DNA from: a virus
Length of the DNA: 35,305 nucleotides
IMG/VR virus record: IMGVR_UViG_3300031251_000071
Coordinates: 1-35,305 of that record
Reading direction: 5' to 3' (one strand)
A model generated the notes under the pieces. The model was given only the letters and a program-made list of their open reading frames with translations. It ran no database searches and had not been told where the DNA came from. A program made the translations under genes and the position numbers. Below, in pieces: positions 12,825 through 21,432 of the stretch. Every line of letters starts with the position of its first letter. The stretch's first letter is position 1.

Positions 12825-12960
12825 CGACCCACTCTCACACTTTCGGCGCCGTGGTGGTCGCCGGATATAACGGTCGGTCGGTGGTCAAAACCCCGGCGGG
12901 TGCGGTTCTTGGTTGCCGGCCCGCCGGGTGTAATTTCGCGCGCGCGGCGCGCTCCCGCTG
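12825..12960 (+). promoter_or_regulatory. Intergenic region with a 9-bp inverted repeat upstream of the terminase genes
   Basis: This is the only sizeable gap in the late operon. It holds CCCGGCGGG (12892-12900) and its exact complement CCCGCCGGG (12920-12928) around a 19-base loop, CGGTCGGTCGGTGG tandem repeats near 12871, and an alternating GCGCGCGCGGCGCGC stretch before the next ATG. No T run follows the hairpin. It could hold a late promoter, a processing site or a packaging-related site. Confidence 0.45.
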
Positions 12961-13623
12961 ATGCCTGGCAAGATCGCCAACTCCCTCAGCCACGACCAGC
13001 TGGTCGCCCTGCTCGACGAGCTGAAGTCGTTGAGCGGCTCGCCGACCCTGGCGCAGATCCAGGGGATCGCGAAGAAGCACGGGATCACGGTCTCCCTCGA
13101 GGGTGCGAAGACTTTCCGTAATACGACCTTCAAGGCGCACCTGGAGCGTTTAGCTTCCGGCCGCGAGAAGTCGGCGCAGATCCTCGCGGCCGTCCGCGAG
13201 GGCGGGGCGCATCCCCTGGACGCGGTCGAAGAAGCCGCGGCCTCAGATCTCCTGGATCTCTACACGTCCGGCGAAGACGTCGACGTTGGCTCGGTCGTGA
13301 AGATCGCGCTGCAGCTGCGCGCCTCTCTCGAACAGCGGAAGGACCGCGACCGCAGCGACCGCGATCTCGATCGCAAGCTCGCCGACAGCGAGGCGCGCCG
13401 CGCCGACGCGGCCGAGCGGCTGCGGGTCCTCTTGGAAAAGCTCGAGCTTGCCCAGCTCGACGCCGCCCAGGCCGTGATCACTCACGCAAAGGAGCTCCGC
13501 TCAGTCACGGCCGACACGAAGCTCGACGCCCAGGAAAAGACCGAGCGCGTCCGGAAGATCCTCTTTGGCGAACGCCCGGCCGACTGGCAGCCGATCAAAC
13601 CTTCGGAGGTCACGAGCAAATGA
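12961..13623 (+). CDS. Small terminase subunit (DUF3486, Mu gp27-like)
   Basis: The product is 220 residues, the usual length for this family. The N-terminus (NSLSHDQLVALLDELKSL) precedes an HTH-like segment (TLAQIQGIAKKHGITVSLE). The long central helical region (KIALQLRASLEQRKDRDRSD) fits the oligomerising part of Mu-type small terminases. It sits directly upstream of TerL with an ATGA overlap, as in Mu. It would recognise phage DNA for headful packaging. Confidence 0.8.
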   Translation: MPGKIANSLSHDQLVALLDELKSLSGSPTLAQIQGIAKKHGITVSLEGAKTFRNTTFKAHLERLASGREKSAQILAAVREGGAHPLDAVEEAAASDLLDLYTSGEDVDVGSVVKIALQLRASLEQRKDRDRSDRDLDRKLADSEARRADAAERLRVLLEKLELAQLDAAQAVITHAKELRSVTADTKLDAQEKTERVRKILFGERPADWQPIKPSEVTSK

Positions 13624-15143
13624 CCGCCGCCACTAACAAGAAGACTTCGGCCAAGGTCGCGAAGGCGATCGCCCTCAGTGCGGCTGTCGCCGTATCGACG
13701 GCCGGCGCCGTCCCGAACGTGGTCGCCGATTCGGCCGCGCTCGTGACCTTCCGCAAGTACCAGGAGCGCGTCTTCTGGGATCACGAGACGAAGACCCAGA
13801 TCCTCCATTGGTCGCGCCAGATTGGGAAGAGCTACACGCTCGCCGCCTGGGCGGTCGACCGGCTGCTCCGTCATCCCGGACGCCTGGTCACGGTCCTTTC
13901 CAATTCCCGCGCTAACGGCCTCGAGTTCGTCCTTAAGTGCCAAGAGGTCTGCCGGAGGCTCGGCCAGGCGATCGAGCTCGAATCGAACCATGCCGAACTC
14001 GACAAGCGCTACGACCTTTCGGAGGACATGAAATACGACATGATGCGGGGCGAAGTCCGCATCACGGTTGCCGGCCAGACCGGCCGCATCCTGGTCCTCG
14101 CCGCCAATCCGCGCACCGCGCGCGGCTTTTCCGGCGATCTGATCCTGGACGAATTCGCGTTTCACCAGGACAGCGCCGCGATCTGGGAGGCGGCCGAGCC
14201 GATCATCTCGTCGAACCCGGACTTCCTTTGCCGGATCGCCTCCACCGGCAACGGCCGGCGGAACATGTTCTATCAGCTGATCAGCGAGGGCCGGATCCCG
14301 TACTACAGGGTCCGCCGCTCGGATGCCTGGAACGCCGGCGAGATCAAGATCTACTCGGCCGTCACGGGCAAGGAGATCACCCCCGACCAAGCCCGCGCCG
14401 AGGCGAGCGACAAGCGCGCCTACGACCAGAACTACGAATGCCTCTTCAACGACGAGGCAATGGCGCTCCTCACCCAGGAGCTGATCAACGCCGCGCAGCG
14501 CGAGGGTGTCGTGATCGAGAACCAGTCCTGGTCGTCGGTGACGATCGAGCGGCTCCTCTCCCAGACGATCGGCGAACTCTTCCTCGGCCAGGACGTCGGC
14601 CGGAACCGGGACCTCTCGGTCCAGACCGTCCTCGAGAAGATCGGCCAGGCTTACCGGGTGGTCGCGATGCTCCGCATGGAGAACATGCGCCTTCCGGCCC
14701 AGCAGGCCGAGCTGCAGCGGATCGCCACCCTGCCCAAGTTCCGCCGCGGTGCGATCGACATGACCGGCATCGGCCTGGGACTCGTCGAGTATTCGCAGGA
14801 GCAGCCCTGGGGCCAGCGGATCGAGGGCGTCAACTTCGGCTCGACCGAGGCCGTCTCCAACCGGCTCCGGGCCGACGGCACCAAGTCCCCGACCGCTCGC
14901 GTGACCGAGATCATGGCGACCGAGATGCTCCAGGTCTTCGAGGATCACCGGATCGAGATCCCGATGGATCCCACCCTTCGGGACTCCCTCAGGAAGCCCG
15001 AGAAGATCACGAGCCCCGGCGGCCGGGTCTCGATCGCCGCCACCAGGGACGAGGCCGGCCACGCCGACGAGTTCTGGTCGGTCGCCCTGTCCATCCGCGC
15101 CGCCTCCCGCGGGGTCGCCTCCTACAGTTCAACCCTCGTCTGA
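13620..15143 (+). CDS. Terminase large subunit (TerL, Mu gp28-like)
   Basis: The product is 507 residues. The ATPase domain shows a Walker A-like SRQIGKS (65-71) and Walker B LILDE (174-178). The RNase H-like nuclease domain shows Asp325 in LGQDVGRNRD, Asp380 in GAIDMTGIG and Asp483 in HADEFWSVAL, the three acidic residues expected for metal binding. The first 40 residues are unusually Ala/Val-rich. TerL pumps DNA into the prohead and cuts it. Upstream is the small terminase, downstream the portal. Confidence 0.92.
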   Translation: MTAATNKKTSAKVAKAIALSAAVAVSTAGAVPNVVADSAALVTFRKYQERVFWDHETKTQILHWSRQIGKSYTLAAWAVDRLLRHPGRLVTVLSNSRANGLEFVLKCQEVCRRLGQAIELESNHAELDKRYDLSEDMKYDMMRGEVRITVAGQTGRILVLAANPRTARGFSGDLILDEFAFHQDSAAIWEAAEPIISSNPDFLCRIASTGNGRRNMFYQLISEGRIPYYRVRRSDAWNAGEIKIYSAVTGKEITPDQARAEASDKRAYDQNYECLFNDEAMALLTQELINAAQREGVVIENQSWSSVTIERLLSQTIGELFLGQDVGRNRDLSVQTVLEKIGQAYRVVAMLRMENMRLPAQQAELQRIATLPKFRRGAIDMTGIGLGLVEYSQEQPWGQRIEGVNFGSTEAVSNRLRADGTKSPTARVTEIMATEMLQVFEDHRIEIPMDPTLRDSLRKPEKITSPGGRVSIAATRDEAGHADEFWSVALSIRAASRGVASYSSTLV

Positions 15144-15149
15144 CCCACC

Positions 15150-15335
15150 ATGCCCACTTTCCCCAAGCCCGAAACCGCGCATTTGCCCGCCAAGGCCCCT
15201 AAGTCGTCCCGGTGGGTAGCTAGACCCCAATTCGCGCCCGGAGCCCGTTCTAGCCTATATTTAATGAAACTTAAAGGGCACCTGGAGGCAGCGCTGACGC
15301 AACCGGACCCGTCCGGAAGGGGGGAGACGGCATGA
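15150..15335 (+). CDS. Small hypothetical protein between TerL and portal
   Basis: The product is 61 residues from ATG 15150. Its stop overlaps the portal ATG (ATGA), and a strong GGGGGGAG motif for the portal lies inside it. The protein is basic and Pro-rich with no motif. Translational coupling supports it as a real leader gene, but it could be an untranslated spacer. Confidence 0.4.
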   Translation: MPTFPKPETAHLPAKAPKSSRWVARPQFAPGARSSLYLMKLKGHLEAALTQPDPSGRGETA

Positions 15336-17602
15336 GCAAGGCGAAGACACCCTTCTTTTCGGCCATGGGTAACCGGCTCGATGCCATCGTCGGTGCCTTC
15401 CGGGCCAAGGCGATCTCCCAGCTGGCACGGGCGTTCCAGACCGGATCTGACACCTATGACGGGATCGGGACCAAGTACTACCAGCCCTATGCCCAGTCGC
15501 CCTGGATCTTCTCGGGCATCAACCTGGTCTCCGGGGAATTCACGGGGCTCCCGCTCAAGTTCTATGCTGGCGCCAAAGAGTACAGCGATCCGAAGCTCGA
15601 GGCCTGGTGGGAGGCGCCGGCGCTCGGGTCCGACAAGAAGCGCCTGAACCGCAGCCAGGTCGACCAGCTGCTGGCCATGTGGCTGCAGCTCGAGGGCGAA
15701 TTCTTCATCCTCTTGGACGCGAGCTGGGCCGTGCCGTTCCCCAAGGGGGACCTGCCTCCGTTCATCATCGGCCGGCCTGACCGGGTCCGTTTGATCGTCC
15801 AGGGCGGAGACCTCCAGGGCTACGTCTGGTCCGACGCCGGCGGTCGCCAGCACGTCTTCCTGCCGGAGCAGGTGATCCATAAGCTCGAGCCGAACCCCTA
15901 CGACGACTGGCGCGGCATCGGCCGGGCGAAGATCGCCACCGTGGCCGCTGAGGGCGCGTTCCTGACCGGCAACTACATCCGCGAGCTGATGCGGAACAAC
16001 GGGGACCAGGGCTTTATCGTGATCGGGAAGAACGGCGTCGCGGACGATACCCAGCGGGCCCAGATCATCGCGGATCTCCGGGCCAAGCGCCAGGCGCTCC
16101 GGGCCGGCATGCCGAAGGACCTCTTCCTGACGGGCGACATCACCATCGATCGTCCCACTGAGCAGGCGGCCGGGGTCGATCTCACGAACACGACCTCGCT
16201 CTCCCACCAGGAGATCTACGTTTCCCTCGGGATCCCGCCGTCGATGACCGCGGTGAAGGCGGCCTATTCGATCGGCAAGGACAGCGATCGCTACCAGCTG
16301 ATCACCGGGACGAGCCAGCCGCTTTCCCGCAAGATCACCGGTGCCTACGGCGAACTCGCTTCCCGGCAGACGAGGAAGGCCCTCACGGCCGAACACTACT
16401 GGGACGATCATCCTGTCATGCAGGAAGTCCGCACCGCGCGGATCGAGACGGCCCTGAAGCTCTGGGCATCCGGCATGTCCTGGATGGACGTGAACGATTA
16501 CCTCGACCTTGGGATGGAGCCGTTCCCCGGCTGGGAGATTCCCTATCTGCCATTCTCCGTGACTCCCGTGGATCTGTCGGGCGCGAAGCCCGCCCCAGCG
16601 GATCCGGGCGAGGATCCCGCCCTCGGAGAAATGAGCCGGCGCCGGTCGGCCGATCTGCCGGAGATCGCAGCCTTGCGCCTCCTCTTCCTCACCCGTTCGC
16701 GCCAGGGGGAAGCCGCTCTGGCGATCCAGGCGAGCGCCACCCAACTCGAGGCGGAAGTCCTCGCGGGCTTCACCTGCAACTGCGGCGCCGGCGTCGTGAC
16801 CCAGAAAGCCGATCGCCCCGCGAAGGAGATCACCCTCTGGCGCCAGCAGATGGCGCAGCGCCGCGAGAGCATCCAGGCATACAAGTCAGCCTTCGGTCGG
16901 CTGCTGACCGAGATCCGGATCGAGACCCTGCGGAACATCGAAGGCGAATCCGGCAAGGCGCTCCTGGCGAAGCGTGTCGCTCCGGACCAGGCAGCGACGA
17001 AGACCGCGGCGAGCGACTTCCTCTTCGACCTGTCCAAGTTCAAGGACCGGTTCACCGCGACCATGCGGAAGCAGGGCACCGCCGCCTTGAACAAGGCCGG
17101 CGAGCAGCTCTTCTCCGAACTCGGCCGCTCGGATCCGTTCACCTTCGCGCCCCAGGAGGTCCTCTCCTTCCTCGGCGACCGCGAGAACCGGATGCGGAAT
17201 GTCCCAGAGGACGTCTTCGGTCGGATCAAGGATTCCCTCCAGGAGGGCCTTGATGCCGGCGACTCGACCACGGATCTCGCGGACCGGGTGCGGGCCGAGT
17301 TCAACAGCCTGGGGAAGGGCGAGGCCCAGCGGATCGCGCAGACGGAAGTCTCCGCGGCCTACGGCTTCGGCCGCCAGGCGGCCATGAAGAAGGCCGGAAT
17401 CAAGTTCAAGCAATGGCTGACGAGCGGCAACGCGAACGTCCGGCCCGCCCATGCCGAGGCCAACCTGCAGACGGTCCCGATCGACGAGCCCTTCATCGTC
17501 GACGGCGAGGAGCTCATGCACCCCGGCGACTCCTCGGGCTCCGCGGGGAACGTCATCAACTGCCACTGCGTGTCCCTCGCGAAGGCCGACGCCGAGTCCT
17601 GA
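15332..17602 (+). CDS. Portal protein fused to Mu F-like head morphogenesis domain
   Basis: The product is 756 residues, much longer than a typical portal. Residues about 35-420 resemble an HK97-type portal: YYQPYAQSPWIFSGINLVSG, then FPKGDLPPFIIGRPDRVRL, and GIPPSMTAVKAAYSIGKDS. Residues about 610-750 match the SPP1 gp7/Mu F family: RIAQTEVSAAYGFGRQAAM, then KQWLTSGNANVRPAHAEAN, and a closing NVINCHCVSL. Between them is a linker with a CNCG pair. In Mu, portal (gp29) and F (gp30) are separate proteins. Here both are in one chain at the head vertex. Confidence 0.88.
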   Translation: MSKAKTPFFSAMGNRLDAIVGAFRAKAISQLARAFQTGSDTYDGIGTKYYQPYAQSPWIFSGINLVSGEFTGLPLKFYAGAKEYSDPKLEAWWEAPALGSDKKRLNRSQVDQLLAMWLQLEGEFFILLDASWAVPFPKGDLPPFIIGRPDRVRLIVQGGDLQGYVWSDAGGRQHVFLPEQVIHKLEPNPYDDWRGIGRAKIATVAAEGAFLTGNYIRELMRNNGDQGFIVIGKNGVADDTQRAQIIADLRAKRQALRAGMPKDLFLTGDITIDRPTEQAAGVDLTNTTSLSHQEIYVSLGIPPSMTAVKAAYSIGKDSDRYQLITGTSQPLSRKITGAYGELASRQTRKALTAEHYWDDHPVMQEVRTARIETALKLWASGMSWMDVNDYLDLGMEPFPGWEIPYLPFSVTPVDLSGAKPAPADPGEDPALGEMSRRRSADLPEIAALRLLFLTRSRQGEAALAIQASATQLEAEVLAGFTCNCGAGVVTQKADRPAKEITLWRQQMAQRRESIQAYKSAFGRLLTEIRIETLRNIEGESGKALLAKRVAPDQAATKTAASDFLFDLSKFKDRFTATMRKQGTAALNKAGEQLFSELGRSDPFTFAPQEVLSFLGDRENRMRNVPEDVFGRIKDSLQEGLDAGDSTTDLADRVRAEFNSLGKGEAQRIAQTEVSAAYGFGRQAAMKKAGIKFKQWLTSGNANVRPAHAEANLQTVPIDEPFIVDGEELMHPGDSSGSAGNVINCHCVSLAKADAES

Positions 17603-17613
17603 TTTTCCATCCC

Positions 17614-18174
17614 ATGAAAAAACTGCTCTCCCTCCTCCTCGCGGTGCTTCTCGCGCCGCTCGTCTCGGCCGCTACCAATGGCGCCGGCGCCGGCTTGGTC
17701 GACGATTACACGACCCGCGTCGTCCTTGGCCAGGGTACGCCGATCACCTTCTACGCGACGAACGCCGCGGCCGGCACGACCACGACGGAAACGGCGATCA
17801 CGCTGACGAAGTCCGCCGGCACGGCCGCCACCTCGACCGCCGTCTCCTTTGTCGTCACGAGCGGGAAGCGCTTCCGGATCACCTCGATTACGATCGCGAC
17901 CAAGGGCCACGCGACCGGCACCGCCCAGGTCACGACCTTCAGTCTGCGGGTGAACACGGCCGGCGCCGTCACGACCTCGAGCACCCCGGTCATCTTCCAG
18001 GCCTCGAGCGCCACGGTCGCCACCTCCGGCGCCTGGGACCGCAGCCACTACTCGTTCGCCGACGGCTACGAGATCCTCGGCGACGGCACGCTCCAGATCG
18101 GGCTCACCGCCGCGGCCACGTACACGACGAACGCCCCGACCTGGTACGCCGTTATCACCGGCTACGAATACTGA
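17614..18174 (+). CDS. Secreted-type Thr/Ala-rich protein in the head module
   Basis: The product is 186 residues. The first 19 residues are a classic signal peptide (MKKLLSLLLAVLLAPLVSA). The rest is rich in Thr, Ala and Val and beta-strand-like (NAAAGTTTTETAITLTKSAG; VTSGKRFRITSITIATKG), similar in style to a surface or decoration protein. It lies between the portal fusion and the prohead protease, which suggests a head-associated role. The ATG follows TGATTTTCCATCCC, with no Shine-Dalgarno. No family is recognised. Confidence 0.7.
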   Translation: MKKLLSLLLAVLLAPLVSAATNGAGAGLVDDYTTRVVLGQGTPITFYATNAAAGTTTTETAITLTKSAGTAATSTAVSFVVTSGKRFRITSITIATKGHATGTAQVTTFSLRVNTAGAVTTSSTPVIFQASSATVATSGAWDRSHYSFADGYEILGDGTLQIGLTAAATYTTNAPTWYAVITGYEY

Positions 18175-18180
18175 TTTCCC

Positions 18181-18906
18181 ATGCACGCGAACCTCCTCTC
18201 CCTCCTCGCCAAGCACAAGCTCACCGGCCCGGTCCGCCGCGAGATCTCCGTCGAGCCGAAGGTGCTCGACGCCAAGAAAGGCATCGTCCGCTACTGCGCG
18301 AGCGACGAGAGCCTCGACTGGCACGGGGAGATCGTCCGCGTGAACGGCTGGCGCTTCGACTACTTTGCGAAGAACGCGCCCTTCGTGAACAGCCACGACT
18401 ACGGCGACATCCGCCAGCTGCTCGGCCAGGTCGTGAACTTTTCGATCCAGGGTCCGGAGCTGATCGAGGACGTGCAATACGCGCTCACCGAGACCGGCGA
18501 CTGCCTAGCCGACTGGGCTTTCAAGATGGCGCGTGACGGGTTCCTCAAGGCCGTCTCGGTCGGCTTTGTCCCAGTCTCCATGTGCTCGAAGTGGGACGGC
18601 GACACGAAGGACTTCCTCGCCCAGATCGCCGAGCTTGGCCTCGACGCCGCCACGGCCGCTAAGCTCCGCGCCGTCTACCGCGAGCAGCAGCAGATCGAGC
18701 TCTCGCAGTGCATCCTCGGGGCGAACCCGAACGCCCTGGCGAAGGCCTACCGCGCCGGAACCCTCACGGAGGAAGACCTCCAGAAATTTTGCGCCATGCA
18801 GGACAGCCTCGAAATCGACAACCCGGCCGATCACTCCGCGCCCGCCGGGACGTCTTCCGCGCGGACGAAGCTCGCCCTCCTGGCGCAGATCCAAGCCCTG
18901 CTCTAA
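18181..18906 (+). CDS. Prohead maturation protease (HK97 gp4/U35-like)
   Basis: The product is 241 residues. Catalytic-looking His72 lies in FVNSHDYGD, and Ser126 lies in FLKAVSVGFVP, the order and spacing of the U35 (S78) proteases. A later IELSQCILGANPNAL segment matches the conserved ExS...NPxA region of this family. It directly precedes the major capsid gene, as in HK97. It would remove the delta domain of the capsid protein during maturation, and so may also remove that protein's signal-like N-terminus. Confidence 0.85.
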   Translation: MHANLLSLLAKHKLTGPVRREISVEPKVLDAKKGIVRYCASDESLDWHGEIVRVNGWRFDYFAKNAPFVNSHDYGDIRQLLGQVVNFSIQGPELIEDVQYALTETGDCLADWAFKMARDGFLKAVSVGFVPVSMCSKWDGDTKDFLAQIAELGLDAATAAKLRAVYREQQQIELSQCILGANPNALAKAYRAGTLTEEDLQKFCAMQDSLEIDNPADHSAPAGTSSARTKLALLAQIQALL

Positions 18907-18913
18907 ATCCAAA

Positions 18914-20407
18914 ATGAAAATTGTCTCTACGCTCCTCGCGTTCTTCGCGGGCCTGTTTGCCGGGATTCCCCTGGTGAACCCGCCCGCCGTCAAGGCCGAC
19001 CGGATCCCGGTCAGCTCGTCCACCGTCTACTTCGAAAACTTCTTCCTGAGCGTCGGCCGGCACCTGGCCGTCGGCCTCCTGAGGATCGAGCTCGCGATCG
19101 ACCGCATGTTCGGTGCGCGGATGCCTGTCCTTGGCTTGGGCGTTGCGCCCGGCCTGGACGAGCAGATCCAGAAGTCGCTCGAGGCTCTCAACGGTCGCCT
19201 CGGCAAACTCGATGAGGTCGAAAAGGCCGTCGCCGCCAACAAGGCCGATGTCGATCAGGTCACCAAGGCCATCAACGAGGTGAAGCTCTCCCTCGATGAG
19301 TCGCGTCGCATGCAGCTTGAGTTCAAGTCGGCCTACCGGGCTCCGGCTCGCGCCGATGGTTCTCCGGCCGACATCAGTGACGAGTGCGCCAAGTTCCTTG
19401 GCTCGCTCACCCTGTGCTCCGCGATCCGCCAGGGTGGCTCGTTCATCGAGGCGGAGAAGCTCAAGAACTTCATGGGCATCGTCGAGCGGAACCTCGGGCC
19501 CGTCGCCAAGTCGGCCCTGACGACTTCCGACATCCCGCTCCCGGTCCAGTATGCCGCGGAAGTGGTCGAGCTCGTCTACGCCTACGGCATCGCCCGCAAG
19601 GTCGGCACCGTGTTCCCGCTGGGTGCGGCCACGGTCAAGCTGCCGAAGCTCGGCACCGACACCGACTGGGGCCTGATCGCCATGAGCGGTACGGTCACCG
19701 AAGTCAGCCCGAGCTTTGCCTGGGTGACGTTCACCGCGGAAAAGTTCGGCGGCCTGATCCGTCTCCCGACGGAACTGGACGAGGACTCCGTCGTCGCGGT
19801 GGGCAAGTTCGTCGCCCGCTACGCCGCCCGCAAGATCGCCAAGGTGGAGGACTACCAGTTCTTCCGCTCGACCGGCGCTGCCAGCGGCGTCAACGGTACG
19901 GCCGAAGGCCTGACCAAGAACGTCGTGACGGACACGATGTTCTACTACAACGGCAACAGCTCGACCTCGGGCAAGACCAAGCAGACGGACGCGACCCTGG
20001 CCGACTTCCGTGGCCTGCGCGGGACGCCGAACGGCGCCGTGCTCGGTAATGCCGCCTACTACATGCACCCGACGTATGAGGCGCTGCTCGTGAGCTTCAA
20101 CACGTCGGCGACGGTCACGCCGTATCTGCGCGGCACCGCCGGTTCCCCCGCGACCCTGGATGGTTTCCCGATCATCTGGGTGCCTGTCCTGCCCGCGCTC
20201 TCCTCGACCGCGAGCGCGAGCCTCGTGCATGCGCTCTTCGGCGATGCGAGCTTCATGTATCTCGCGCCCCGAAACGGTATCCGCTTCGACACCTCGAAGG
20301 ACGCCGCGTTCACGACCGACGAAATCCTGATCCGCGGCATCGAGCGCCTCACGGTGGGCAAGATGGCGACGGACCCGGTGGCCGGTCTCCGGAACGCCGC
20401 CAGCTGA
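18914..20407 (+). CDS. HK97-fold major capsid protein with signal-like N-terminus
   Basis: The product is 497 residues. Residues 1-28 look like a Sec signal or membrane anchor (MKIVSTLLAFFAGLFAGIPL, then VKA). Residues about 80-137 form a coiled coil like the HK97 delta (scaffold) domain (QIQKSLEALNGRLGKLDEVE). From about 150 on the protein reads as HK97 capsid: PLPVQYAAEVVELVYAYG, FPLGAATVKLPKLGTDTDW, GGLIRLPTELDEDSV, then DFRGLRGTPNGAVL. An upstream protease and a downstream terminator fit. The alternative that translation starts later, inside the delta region, is possible, but no better start is seen near the upstream stop. Confidence 0.88.
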   Translation: MKIVSTLLAFFAGLFAGIPLVNPPAVKADRIPVSSSTVYFENFFLSVGRHLAVGLLRIELAIDRMFGARMPVLGLGVAPGLDEQIQKSLEALNGRLGKLDEVEKAVAANKADVDQVTKAINEVKLSLDESRRMQLEFKSAYRAPARADGSPADISDECAKFLGSLTLCSAIRQGGSFIEAEKLKNFMGIVERNLGPVAKSALTTSDIPLPVQYAAEVVELVYAYGIARKVGTVFPLGAATVKLPKLGTDTDWGLIAMSGTVTEVSPSFAWVTFTAEKFGGLIRLPTELDEDSVVAVGKFVARYAARKIAKVEDYQFFRSTGAASGVNGTAEGLTKNVVTDTMFYYNGNSSTSGKTKQTDATLADFRGLRGTPNGAVLGNAAYYMHPTYEALLVSFNTSATVTPYLRGTAGSPATLDGFPIIWVPVLPALSSTASASLVHALFGDASFMYLAPRNGIRFDTSKDAAFTTDEILIRGIERLTVGKMATDPVAGLRNAAS

Positions 20408-20422
20408 ACGAGTCTTCTGCGA

Positions 20423-20452
20423 GGTCCTCCGCCACGGGGCGGAGGGCCTTTT
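20423..20452 (+). terminator. Intrinsic terminator after the major capsid gene
   Basis: An 11-bp stem (GGTCCTCCGCC with GGCGGAGGGCC, one G-U) with loop ACGG is followed by TTTT. It lies 16 bp after the capsid stop. As late genes continue downstream, it probably gives partial termination and raises capsid mRNA relative to tail mRNA. Confidence 0.85.
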
Positions 20453-20463
20453 AGAATCCTCCC

Positions 20464-20517
20464 ATGATCAAGAAACCAATCGTCAAGCGCCCGATCCCCA
20501 CAATCCGCACCAAGTAG
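20464..20517 (+). CDS. Possible 17-residue basic micro-ORF
   Basis: It reads MIKKPIVKRPIPTIRTK and a TAG stop. The leader AGAATCCTCCC before the ATG is like that of other late genes in this phage. It lies between the capsid terminator and the connector gene. It may be a leader peptide or chance; only the leader and position support it. Confidence 0.3.
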   Translation: MIKKPIVKRPIPTIRTK

Positions 20518-20535
20518 CCAGGATACTTTTCCGCC

Positions 20536-21432
20536 ATGAACCTCACCCTCGGGACTCTCGAAGAGCTGAAGATCCACCTGCTGAACGAATCGATGCGCAG
20601 CGCGGACACCTTCGACGCCACGATCGCAGCGATCGGCCGCGGCGTCGCCGCGCGCTTCGAGCAGTACTGCATGCGGAAGTTTCTGCGGACCGTGAACGAT
20701 ACTTTCGAATGCACCGCCGATCGCATGCATGTTTCGCTCCCGCGATACCCGCTCGACGCGGCCCCGACGATCGAGTTGCGCGATGCACTTTCGACGGGCT
20801 ACGTCGCCCAAGTCTACAACGACCTGGTCGTCGATCACGACCTGACGGCCGGACTCATCAAGTTTGCCGCATTCCCTGGTCCCTATTGGTCCCGCCTCCG
20901 GTTTACCTACACGGGCGGCTACTGGTTCAGCGACACGGCCGGGGACAACGGCACGCCCCAGTCCGTCCAGGAGGGCTTCATCACCCTTGTGATCAACGAC
21001 GAGACGGTCGCCATCACCTTCGATTCCGAATACACCTCTCCGCCCGTCGTCACTCCGACCGTCGTATTGCCGGACGCGAACGGGAGCGCCATCTCGGCGA
21101 CGCCCTACGCGATCACGACGACCGGCTGTTTGGTGAAGCTCGGCGCCGCGATCCCAGCCTCTGGCTACCAGCTGTCCTGGGTCGCGACGGGCTCGGTCCC
21201 TGGCGTGGCGACGCCGGCCGACCTGCCGACCGGCGCCACGGCCCGGCCGGACGACCTGTATCTCGCCTGGCTCCTGCAGTGCGAGCGGATCTGGGCCGTT
21301 CGCGACAACCTCGGGATCAACATCGCCGGCGAGAAGTCGGTGACCTTCGTCTCCTCAACCCTCGCCGCCTTGGAACTCGTGCCCGAGGTGAAGAACAAGA
21401 TCGACGGCTATCGCCGCTACGCCCTGACATGA
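20536..21432 (+). CDS. Head-tail connector (gp6-like adaptor)
   Basis: The product is 298 residues. The N-terminal 120 residues resemble gp6-type adaptors: a start with LEELKIHLLNESMRS, the helix DATIAAIGRGVAARFEQYCM, and RYPLDAAPTIELRD. A beta-rich insertion follows at about 145-235 (VINDETVAITFDSEYTSPPV), then a C-terminal helix segment with DDLYLAWLLQCERIWAVRDN. The place just after the capsid gene is usual for the connector that caps the portal. The insertion makes it longer than a minimal adaptor. Confidence 0.75.
   Translation: MNLTLGTLEELKIHLLNESMRSADTFDATIAAIGRGVAARFEQYCMRKFLRTVNDTFECTADRMHVSLPRYPLDAAPTIELRDALSTGYVAQVYNDLVVDHDLTAGLIKFAAFPGPYWSRLRFTYTGGYWFSDTAGDNGTPQSVQEGFITLVINDETVAITFDSEYTSPPVVTPTVVLPDANGSAISATPYAITTTGCLVKLGAAIPASGYQLSWVATGSVPGVATPADLPTGATARPDDLYLAWLLQCERIWAVRDNLGINIAGEKSVTFVSSTLAALELVPEVKNKIDGYRRYALT

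Noticed and set aside
13482-15062. Long minus-strand ORF opposite TerL (526 codons)
   Set aside because: The plus strand encodes TerL with Walker and nuclease motifs. The minus-strand product has no motif and is typical of GC-rich antisense frames.
15122-16744. Minus-strand ORF opposite the portal gene (540 codons)
   Set aside because: It is antisense to a recognised portal domain, and its product is Arg/Gly/Asp-rich with no family features.
18764-20230. Minus-strand ORF opposite the capsid gene (488 codons)
   Set aside because: It is a shadow of the major capsid protein frame.
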